11,292 nt of DNA from Oscillospiraceae bacterium (lineage in GTDB: Bacteria; Bacillota; Clostridia; Oscillospirales; Ruminococcaceae): positions 1 to 11,292 of the forward strand of contig DXWR01000133.1 in the NCBI GenBank assembly GCA_019416775.1, given 5' to 3'. The notes under the pieces are model-generated. The model ran no database searches. It saw nothing but the letters and a program-made list of their open reading frames with translations, and had not been told where the DNA came from. Positions 6,105-11,292 of this stretch are shown here, piece by piece. How positions within the stretch are numbered: position 1 is the first letter of the stretch; each line of letters opens with the position of its first letter. Position numbers and translations under genes: made by a program.

Positions 6105-8408
6105 TTATTGCCGCAGGGCAACGCCGATTTCTTCCAGCTTTTTCAGCGCTTTCGTCACAGCGTTGTCGCAATCCTGGTCGGTGAGGGTGCCGTCGGGCCG
6201 GCGCAGCACCAGAGAGTAGGACACGCTCTTTTGATCCTTGCCAACCTGGTCGCCCCGGTAGACGTCGAACAGCTCCAGCTTTTCCAGAATCTTTCCGGCT
6301 CCTGCCCGGATGGCTTTTTCGATCTGAGCGATAGGCAGGGCATTGTCGCACACCAGGGACAGGTCCCGGGTGGAGGCGGGGTACTTGGGCAGGGGATGGT
6401 AGGCCATCTCCTCCTTCTGGGCTGCGTAGAGGGCGGTGCAGTCCAGCTTTGCCAGGTACACCCGGGTGCCGATGCGGTAGTTGCTCAGCACTTTGGGGCA
6501 GACCTCCCCTAAAATGCCGATCTGAACTCCGTCTTTTTCCAACACGGCGCAGCGGCCGGCGTGGAAGGTGGGGTGATCGGTGCAGGGGATGAATTCCACC
6601 TCCCGAATCCGCAGCACATCCAGCAGGGTTTGGGCCATGCCCTTGACGGTGTAGAAGTCCGCCTGGTTGCCGTATAGCCCGATGGTGAGCTGTTTAGGTT
6701 CCTCCGGCAGGGGCTGGCCTTCCGCCGGGTGGTATTCCCGGCCGATTTCATAGCACCAGAACCAGGGGTTGCGGTTGTTGTAGTTGCGGGCCAAGGTTTC
6801 CATCATGCTGGGCAGGGTGGTGGTGCGCATAATGCTGGTGTCTTCCCCCAAGGGGTTGGAGATCACCACGCTGCGGCGCAGAGGATGGTCCGCCGGAAGA
6901 TTGATGTTGTCGTAGTATTTGGGGCTGATGAAGGAGTAGGTCATGATTTCACTGCACCCCAGGCTCAGCATGGTCTGGCTCAAGGTCCGCTCAAACTGCT
7001 GATAGGGGGTGACTTCGCCCCGAGCAATGCCGCTCATCACGCTGGTGGGGATTTTGTCGTAGCCGTAAATCCGGGCGATTTCTTCCGCGATGTCCGCCTT
7101 GTGGTGGATGTCGATCCGATAGTAGGGGGCGATGATGGTGTCCCCCTCCATGGTAAAGCCCAGGCTTTCCAGGGTGTTTACCATCTCTTCCCGGGTGAGA
7201 TCAATGCCCAGGAATTTGTTGATCCATTCCACTTCCAGCTTTACGGTGTCGGGGGTGTGGTCGGCGTTGTCCACGTCGATCACTCCGTCCACCACTTCGC
7301 CGCAGCCAAGCTCTTCCACCAACTGGCACATCCGCTCCAGGGATTCCGGGCAGCTTTCGCTGCGCAGGCCCTTTTCGTACCGGGCAGAGGCGTCGGTGCG
7401 CATTCCCAGGGCTTTGGCGGTAAGCCGCACGCTGGGGCCGTTGAAGCAGGCGGATTCAAACACAACCGTCTGGGTGTCTTCCATAATGCCGGAGTATTCG
7501 CCGCCCATGACCCCGGCCACCGCCACGGCCTTGGCGTCGTCGGAAATCACCAGCATATTGGGGGTTAAGGTTCGTTCCACTCCATCCAGGGTGACGATGG
7601 TTTCGGCTTCCTTGGCCCGGCGGACGGTGATGGCGTTGCCTTCAATGTACCGCAGGTCGAAGGCGTGGAGGGGCTGGCCCAGCTCCAGCATCACGTAGTT
7701 GGTGATGTCCACCAGGTTGTTGATGGGCCGCACGCCGCTGGCCCGCAGCCGTTCCCGCATCCATCGGGGGGAGGGGCCGATTTTCACGTTCTTCACCACC
7801 CGGGCCATGTACCGGGGGCAGAGGTCGGGGGCGTCCACCTTGACCTTCAGGTAATTGTCAATGCTGTCCCCGCTGCCCTTGACCACCGGCGGGTTCCACT
7901 TCAGAGGAACGTGATAGGTGGCGGCGGCTTCCCGGGCCAGGCCCAGTACGCTCAAGCAGTCGGGGCGGTTGGAGGTGATTTCAAATTCCACGCTGGTGTC
8001 GTCCAGGCCCAGCACTTCTTTGATGTCCTGGCCGGGAACGCACTCCTCTTCCAGCAGGAAGATGCCGTCTTCAATGGCATAGGGGAAGTCCCCCTGGGTC
8101 AGGCCCAGCTCGCCCAAAGAGCACATCATGCCATTGGACACTTCGCCCCTCAGCTTGCCCTTTTTGATCTTCACCCCGCCGGGCAGGGTGGAGCCGTCCA
8201 AAGCCACCGGCACCATGGCGCCGGGCACCACATTGGAAGCCCCGGTGACGATCTGGATGGGGGCTTCCTGGCCTACTTCCACCTGGCAGACTACCAGATG
8301 GTCGGAGTTTTGGTGGGGCACCACGCTGAGCACCTTGCCCACCACGACTTTATTGATTTCCTGTCCTTCGGTTTCCCAGCCTTCCACTTTGGAACCGGAC
8401 ATGGTCAT
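6105..8408 (-). CDS. pheT: Phenylalanine--tRNA ligase beta subunit (open frame downstream of an in-frame stop)
   Basis: Beta subunit of the alpha2beta2 phenylalanyl-tRNA synthetase, which carries tRNA binding and editing of Tyr-tRNA-Phe. The open frame of 767 residues starts MTMSGSKVEGWE. Its order is: EMAP-II/OB tRNA-binding domain (INKVVVGKV to GMMCSLGELG, about 18-103), B3/B4 editing domain (about 205-375), B5 domain (WINKFLGIDLT to IYGYDKIP, about 400-470), catalytic-like core, and C-terminal FDX-ACB anticodon-binding domain (YHPLPKYPASTRDLSLV to the end). Conserved family segments include EFEITSNRPDCLS and VMGGEYSGI. The true gene start is almost certainly ATG at 8480, in the same frame, with a TAA at 8412-8414 between. 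Intact length would be 791 residues, normal for PheT. If the stop is real, the protein must start by re-initiation at 8408 and lacks 24 N-terminal residues of the B1 region. Second gene of the T-box-controlled pheST operon. Confidence 0.9.
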   Translation of the reverse strand: MTMSGSKVEGWETEGQEINKVVVGKVLSVVPHQNSDHLVVCQVEVGQEAPIQIVTGASNVVPGAMVPVALDGSTLPGGVKIKKGKLRGEVSNGMMCSLGELGLTQGDFPYAIEDGIFLLEEECVPGQDIKEVLGLDDTSVEFEITSNRPDCLSVLGLAREAAATYHVPLKWNPPVVKGSGDSIDNYLKVKVDAPDLCPRYMARVVKNVKIGPSPRWMRERLRASGVRPINNLVDITNYVMLELGQPLHAFDLRYIEGNAITVRRAKEAETIVTLDGVERTLTPNMLVISDDAKAVAVAGVMGGEYSGIMEDTQTVVFESACFNGPSVRLTAKALGMRTDASARYEKGLRSESCPESLERMCQLVEELGCGEVVDGVIDVDNADHTPDTVKLEVEWINKFLGIDLTREEMVNTLESLGFTMEGDTIIAPYYRIDIHHKADIAEEIARIYGYDKIPTSVMSGIARGEVTPYQQFERTLSQTMLSLGCSEIMTYSFISPKYYDNINLPADHPLRRSVVISNPLGEDTSIMRTTTLPSMMETLARNYNNRNPWFWCYEIGREYHPAEGQPLPEEPKQLTIGLYGNQADFYTVKGMAQTLLDVLRIREVEFIPCTDHPTFHAGRCAVLEKDGVQIGILGEVCPKVLSNYRIGTRVYLAKLDCTALYAAQKEEMAYHPLPKYPASTRDLSLVCDNALPIAQIEKAIRAGAGKILEKLELFDVYRGDQVGKDQKSVSYSLVLRRPDGTLTDQDCDNAVTKALKKLEEIGVALRQ

Positions 8409-8411
8409 TTT

Positions 8412-8480
8412 TTAGGAAAAATCTTTGGCGTCCGGGTTGATGTCCACGTAATCCTTCAGCCATTTCATGGATAAATTCAT
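8412..8480 (-). pseudogene. pheT: 5' end of pheT cut off by an in-frame TAA
   Basis: From the ATG at 8480, with AAGGAG ten bases upstream, the frame reads MNLSMKWLKDYVDINPDAKDFS then TAA, then K and MTMSGSKVEG in the same frame. This is the usual clostridial PheT N-terminus; relatives have a sense codon, commonly Glu or Lys, at the stop position. The codons around it are TCC TAA AAA ATG, so one base change would restore the frame (GAA, AAA or CAA). Because both sides share one frame, an indel is not the cause. The true genes here end in TAA or TGA, so TAA is not a sense codon. It is a sequencing/assembly error or a real nonsense mutation. Confidence 0.85.
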
Positions 8481-8504
8481 GGTGTATCTTCTCCTTTCCC
8501 CGGG

Positions 8505-9524
8505 TTAGAACTGCTCCAGAAAACGTTTGTCGTTTTCAAAGAACAGCCGGATGTCGTCGATGCCGAAGCGGCGCATAACCACCCGCTCCAGGCCCATGCC
8601 GAAGGCAAAGCCGGAGTATTCTTCCGGGTCGATGCCGCAGTTTTCCAGTACCTTGGGGTGGACCATGCCGGCCCCCAAAATCTCAATCCAGCCTTCCCCT
8701 TTGCACAGCCGGCATCCCTTGCCGTGGCAGGCAAAGCACATCACGTCGGTTTCGGCGGAGGGTTCGGTGAAGGGGAAGTGATGGGGCCGGAAGCGCACCA
8801 CGCTGTCCTCCCCGTAGAGCTTTTTGATAAATAGTTCCAAGGTACCCTTTAAGTCGCTCATGGTGATGTTTTTGTCCACCACCAGCCCTTCGATCTGATG
8901 GAATACCGGGGAATGGGTGGCGTCCAGGGCGTCGGAACGGAACACCCGCCCCGGGCTGATGACCCGGATGGGGGGCTTGCGCTGTTCCATGGTGCGGATC
9001 TGCACCGGGCTGGTCTGGGTGCGCAGCAGGGTGTTTTCGGTGATATAGAAGGTGTCCTGGGTGTCCCGGGCAGGGTGGTTTTTGGGGATGTTCAGAGCTT
9101 CAAAGTTGTAGTAGTCCAGCTCCACTTCCGGGCCGTCCACCACGTCGAAGCCCATGCCCAGAAAGATTTCCTTGATCTCGTCCATGACTAAGGTCAAAGG
9201 GTGCTTTTTGCCCAGATCAAACTTTTTGCCGGGCATGGTTACGTCCAGGGTTTCCGCCTGGATCTGCATCTCAAGCTGCTTTTCTTTCATCTGCTGCTGG
9301 GCGGCGGCCACGGCCTGTTCCAGTTCTCCCCGGATCTGGTTGGCCAACTGCCCGATTACCGGCCGTTCCTCGGCGGAAAGCTTGCCCATCTGCTTTAAGA
9401 TGGAGGTGAGCTCTCCCTTTTTGCCCAAAAATTTCACCCGGATGTCCTCCACCGCACGGCTGTCTTCCGCTTGGGCGATGGCGGAAAGAGCCTGGTCGCG
9501 GATCTGTTCCAGAGCTTGTTTCAT
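8505..9524 (-). CDS. pheS: Phenylalanine--tRNA ligase alpha subunit
   Basis: Catalytic alpha subunit of phenylalanyl-tRNA synthetase, a class II enzyme that attaches phenylalanine to tRNA-Phe. It has 339 residues, standard for the bacterial family. An N-terminal coiled-coil arm (about 1-90) is followed by the class II core: motif 2 region GRVFRSDALDATHSPVFHQIEG (about 192-213), the Cys-rich insert with C263, C266, C271 and C274 (CFACHGKGCRLC) and WIEILGAGMVHP, and motif 3 GMGLERVVM (309-317). It ends in the characteristic NDKRFLEQF. The ATG at 9524 is preferred because GGGAGG lies seven bases upstream; a farther GTG at 9539 would put that ribosome site inside the coding region. First gene of the operon, 24 bases ahead of pheT, under T-box control. 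Confidence 0.97.
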   Translation of the reverse strand: MKQALEQIRDQALSAIAQAEDSRAVEDIRVKFLGKKGELTSILKQMGKLSAEERPVIGQLANQIRGELEQAVAAAQQQMKEKQLEMQIQAETLDVTMPGKKFDLGKKHPLTLVMDEIKEIFLGMGFDVVDGPEVELDYYNFEALNIPKNHPARDTQDTFYITENTLLRTQTSPVQIRTMEQRKPPIRVISPGRVFRSDALDATHSPVFHQIEGLVVDKNITMSDLKGTLELFIKKLYGEDSVVRFRPHHFPFTEPSAETDVMCFACHGKGCRLCKGEGWIEILGAGMVHPKVLENCGIDPEEYSGFAFGMGLERVVMRRFGIDDIRLFFENDKRFLEQF

Positions 9525-9570
9525 AAAGATTCCTCCCACTCATTTGGTTTGCAGCGGCGAAAAAGGGTGC

Positions 9571-9600
9571 AAAAAAAACGCCCCTTTTCCAAAAGGGACG
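9571..9600 (-). terminator. T-box leader terminator upstream of pheS
   Basis: On the minus strand a 9-bp stem (9592-9600 with 9579-9587, one G-U pair) closes a 4-base loop and is followed by eight T residues (9571-9578). It is the terminator half of the T-box switch; the 5' arm abuts the CACCC segment (9600-9604) that pairs with the T-box in the alternative antiterminator. Confidence 0.93.
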
Positions 9601-9853
9601 GGTGCTGTTAGGCCCGCGGTACCACCCAAATTCACAACGAAACCGGTTGTGCGCTCGCTTGCGGTCCGGTAACGGGGACCAATCGTCTGTACCTACTAAA
9701 ACCAAAAGGTTCGTTCAGCCAACCGCTCTTTGAGGGAATCGGCGCCCGCTTTCTTCCACCGCCTTGCAGCCGGGGGCGGAGGTCTCTGACAAGAAAACCT
9801 GTTGGACGCTTTGTACTCAAGTCACTGCGTGTCAGGATACTTAGAATCATTGC
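9571..9853 (-). promoter_or_regulatory. T-box leader with Phe (UUC) specifier controlling pheST
   Basis: Untranslated leader that binds uncharged tRNA-Phe and permits read-through into pheST. The T-box motif GGGTGGTACCGCGG is at 9614-9627; its UGGU can pair with the ACCA end of tRNA-Phe. Stem I can be drawn: UUGAG/CUCAA (9816-9820 with 9730-9734) below and GCGUCC/GGGCGC (9804-9809 with 9742-9747) above the specifier loop, whose 3' side reads CGAUUCC. The specifier is UUC at 9736-9738. Distally come a hairpin (about 9789-9802), AGAGA (9783-9787) and the CCGCC/GGCGG hairpin. The Stem IIA/B pseudoknot hallmark CCCCGUUACCGGACC lies about 9662-9676, and Stem III (CACAAC/GUUGUG) about 9632-9650. 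The antiterminator pairs GGGTG (9623-9627) with CACCC (9600-9604), competing with the terminator at 9571-9600. Confidence 0.96.
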
Positions 9854-9859
9854 AGGATA

Positions 9860-9888
9860 AGTATAGCAAACAAATCTCGGGAATGCAA
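9860..9888 (-). promoter_or_regulatory. Promoter of the T-box pheST transcript
   Basis: On the minus strand: -35 TTGCAT (9883-9888), a 17-base spacer and -10 TATACT (9860-9865). Predicted transcription start is near 9853, giving a leader of about 330 bases before pheS, the right length for a full T-box. Confidence 0.85.
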
Positions 9889-9909
9889 GGGGGAAATTGC
9901 GAAAATCGG

Positions 9910-9938
9910 TTGCAATCCGTCCCGATTTTGACTATAAT
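9910..9938 (+). promoter_or_regulatory. Promoter of the two-TM membrane protein gene, divergent to pheST
   Basis: -35 TTGCAA (9910-9915), 17-base spacer, perfect -10 TATAAT (9933-9938). Its -35 stands 21 bases from the -35 of the oppositely directed pheST promoter, a compact back-to-back pair. The start codon is 52 bases beyond the -10. Confidence 0.87.
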
Positions 9939-9990
9939 AAGGGGTAACAAGTGATTTTGGGGAAATTTTTCCCGGCAAGGAAGGTACTTT

Positions 9991-10533
9991 ATGGATATTT
10001 TTCACGAACAATTGGTCAAGCATCACCGCACCGCTGCGGATTATCTCAAGATCGTGGGCATTATTGTGGCGGCGTTGGTGCTGTTTGTGTTGCTGGTGTT
10101 ATTCGTCCCTCTTTTAATGGGCAGCGCCGTGGGAATGATTTCCACCATCTGTCTGCTGGCGGGAGTGGGGGTGTTGTTCGGCGCCTACTATCTGATTGTC
10201 AACACTGGGGTGGAGTACGAATATATCCTCACCAACAACGATCTGGACATCGACAAGATCATCGGCAAGCGCAAGCGCCGCCGTCTGCTGACGGTGAAGG
10301 TGAACACCTTCGAGGATTTCGGGATTTACCGCCCGGAGGATCATCAGGAAAAGGGCTATACCAGCACCGTCCTCTGCTGCGGCATCAGCCCGGGAGCAGG
10401 GGATCCCTACTTCGCGGTGTTTGAGCACGCCTCCTTCGGTAAGACCCTGCTGATCTTCAATCCGGACGAAAAAATCGTGGAGGGGCTGAAAAAGAACATT
10501 AAGCCCTGGATTTTGTCCAAAAGCAAAAAGTAA
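9991..10533 (+). CDS. Two-TM membrane protein, DUF6106-like, function unknown
   Basis: A 180-residue protein with a short N-terminal cytoplasmic stretch (MDIFHEQLVKHHRTAADYLK), two close hydrophobic helices (about 20-42 and 46-70) and a soluble C-terminal part. The segment following the helices, VEYEYILTNNDLDIDKIIGKRKRRRLL, is strongly basic and probably faces the cytoplasm. The pattern resembles a small clostridial family that I recall as DUF6106; I am fairly but not fully sure of the number. No catalytic motif is visible, and its role is unknown. The start is set by an AAGGAAGG site six bases upstream. It is driven by its own strong promoter and followed only by a weak hairpin, so it may be co-transcribed with the epimerase gene that begins 120 bases later. 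Confidence 0.85.
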   Translation: MDIFHEQLVKHHRTAADYLKIVGIIVAALVLFVLLVLFVPLLMGSAVGMISTICLLAGVGVLFGAYYLIVNTGVEYEYILTNNDLDIDKIIGKRKRRRLLTVKVNTFEDFGIYRPEDHQEKGYTSTVLCCGISPGAGDPYFAVFEHASFGKTLLIFNPDEKIVEGLKKNIKPWILSKSKK

Positions 10534-10604
10534 GCCATGCTCCGACAGGGTTGATACGCCGGGGCAAGTGGATCGGTTTTATGGTAAACAGTCTTTGAAT
10601 CTTT

Positions 10605-10634
10605 GCCCGCCTGGGATACCGGGCGGGTATTTCC
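10605..10634 (+). terminator. Weak hairpin between the membrane protein and epimerase genes
   Basis: GCCCGCC (10605-10611) pairs with GGCGGGT (10622-10628) around a 10-base loop, followed by only ATTTCC. The stem is GC-rich but the T-tract is poor, so it may be a leaky terminator or a leader structure just before the ribosome site at 10640. Confidence 0.4.
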
Positions 10635-10653
10635 ATCTTAGGAGGGATACACC

Positions 10654-11292
10654 ATGGTAGTCACAGTGGAACAAATGAAGCGGCTGGAGAAAAAAACAGT
10701 GGAGCTGGGCAGCTCCTACCTTCAGCTCATGGAGCAGGCGGGAAGCGCTGCCGCCAATCTGTTGGTGGAGCGGTACTTCCTCATCGGCAAGCAGGTGGTG
10801 ATTCTCACCGGCAGCGGCAACAACGGGGGAGACGGCTACGTCATGGCCCGAAAGCTGTTCCAGCGAGGGGCCCAGGTAACGGTGGTTCTCTGCAAGGGGA
10901 TGCCCTCCACCCCGGAAAGCCAGGAAAATTTCCAACGGCTGGACCGCAGCGAAATCCGGGTGCTGGATGCCGAAAAACAGCAGAATCTCTCCTACCAGGC
11001 CATCCGGGAAGGGGATTTTGTCCTTGACTGCATCTTCGGCACCGGCTTCCACGGCGCCGTTCGAGGCACGGCTTTGGGAGTTTTGTCCCAGGCCAACCGG
11101 TGCGGGGCAGTGAAGGTGGCGGTGGATCTGCCCAGCGGCCTTTCCGGGGACAGCGGGGAGATTGCCGGGGAGTTTTTCCATGCGGATTTGACCATCGCCC
11201 TGGGAGAAAAGAAACCGGTTCACGTCACCATGCCCGCCGCCTCTGGCTGCGGGGAGATCGTCGTCGTGGACATCGGCATTCCCAAAGCCGCC
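10654..11292 (+). CDS. nnrE: NAD(P)H-hydrate epimerase (YjeF N-terminal domain), runs off the window
   Basis: Repairs damaged nicotinamide cofactors by interconverting the R and S forms of NAD(P)H hydrate, so that the partner dehydratase can act on the S form. The visible 213 residues cover the whole YjeF N-terminal (Rossmann-like) domain: GSGNNGGDGYVMAR (53-66, phosphate-binding loop), LDCIFGTGF (124-132, with the conserved Asp), VAVDLPSGLSGD (155-166), and a closing GEIVVVDIGIP (200-210). The start ATG follows AGGAGGG at 10640-10646 by seven bases. No stop occurs before the window edge. In many bacteria a C-terminal ADP/ATP-dependent dehydratase domain (NnrD) follows in the same protein; whether that is so here cannot be seen. 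Confidence 0.94.
   Translation, partial: MVVTVEQMKRLEKKTVELGSSYLQLMEQAGSAAANLLVERYFLIGKQVVILTGSGNNGGDGYVMARKLFQRGAQVTVVLCKGMPSTPESQENFQRLDRSEIRVLDAEKQQNLSYQAIREGDFVLDCIFGTGFHGAVRGTALGVLSQANRCGAVKVAVDLPSGLSGDSGEIAGEFFHADLTIALGEKKPVHVTMPAASGCGEIVVVDIGIPKAA

Noticed and set aside
8412..8414. TAA recoded as a sense codon
   Set aside because: The other complete genes in the window end at TAA (GH2, phosphoesterase, pheS, pheT, membrane protein) or TGA (ireB), and none shows another internal TAA.
6729..8474. Long plus-strand open frames opposite pheT (6729-7568 and 7665-8474)
   Set aside because: Their translations are repetitive in His, Gly, Val and Phe and match nothing; the minus strand carries unmistakable PheT sequence.
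8408..8480. The 22-codon frame before the pheT stop as a deliberate leader peptide or uORF
   Set aside because: Its sequence is the normal PheT N-terminus and continues in frame past the stop, so a damaged or misread gene explains it better than a regulatory peptide.
9958..9973. GGGAAA/TTTCCC inverted repeat before the membrane protein gene as an operator
   Set aside because: Only six base pairs with a two-base loop, in A/T-rich leader sequence; too weak to separate from chance.
9961..10424. Alternative plus-strand frame 9951-10424 overlapping the membrane protein gene
   Set aside because: It lacks the ribosome site used by 9991-10533 and its translation is Gly/Arg/His-rich with no hydrophobic segments.
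10579..11223. Minus-strand open frame opposite the epimerase gene
   Set aside because: The plus strand carries the complete YjeF N-terminal domain with its conserved motifs and a good ribosome site; the antisense frame is a shadow.

Overview
The window looks like chromosomal DNA from an anaerobic, gut-type Firmicute of class Clostridia, probably near Oscillospiraceae/Ruminococcaceae. The evidence is a secreted dockerin-bearing glycosidase, strong AGGAGG ribosome sites, a T-box-controlled pheST operon, an IreB (UPF0297) gene and moderately high GC coding DNA. No phage, transposase, CRISPR, tRNA or rRNA gene was found. The first 14 bases match the end of the Tn5/Nextera mosaic-end adapter, so the left edge is probably a contig end carrying library sequence.

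Layout. 109-4707 (+) encodes a 1532-residue secreted GH2 beta-galactosidase-like enzyme with three F5/8 type C (CBM32-like) modules, two further repeated accessory modules, a divergent InlB-type repeat and a C-terminal type I dockerin. It ends at a strong bidirectional terminator. 4950-5699 (+) is a calcineurin-like metallophosphoesterase with its own promoter and terminator. Converging on it is ireB (5787-6032, -), which has its own near-consensus promoter. Upstream on the same strand lies the pheS-pheT operon (8505-9524 and 6105-8480, -), for the two subunits of phenylalanyl-tRNA synthetase. It is preceded by a full T-box leader (9571-9853) with a UUC (Phe) specifier, a T-box motif and a terminator. 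Back-to-back with the pheST promoter is a promoter for a two-TM membrane protein (9991-10533, +; DUF6106-like). The window ends inside an NAD(P)H-hydrate epimerase gene (10654 onward, +).

How the parts work together. The T-box senses uncharged tRNA-Phe and couples pheST expression to Phe-tRNA charging. The GH2 enzyme acts outside the cell on galactosides and probably docks to a cohesin-bearing scaffold encoded elsewhere. The remaining genes are housekeeping or unassigned singletons.

Most notable observation. The reading frame of pheT is interrupted by an in-frame TAA at codon 23 (8412-8414), with clear PheT homology in the same frame on both sides. This is either an assembly/sequencing error or a real nonsense change tolerated by re-initiation at the ATG three bases downstream. 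I did not find a convincing new multi-gene system; the region is mostly ordinary core genome plus one elaborate extracellular glycosidase.
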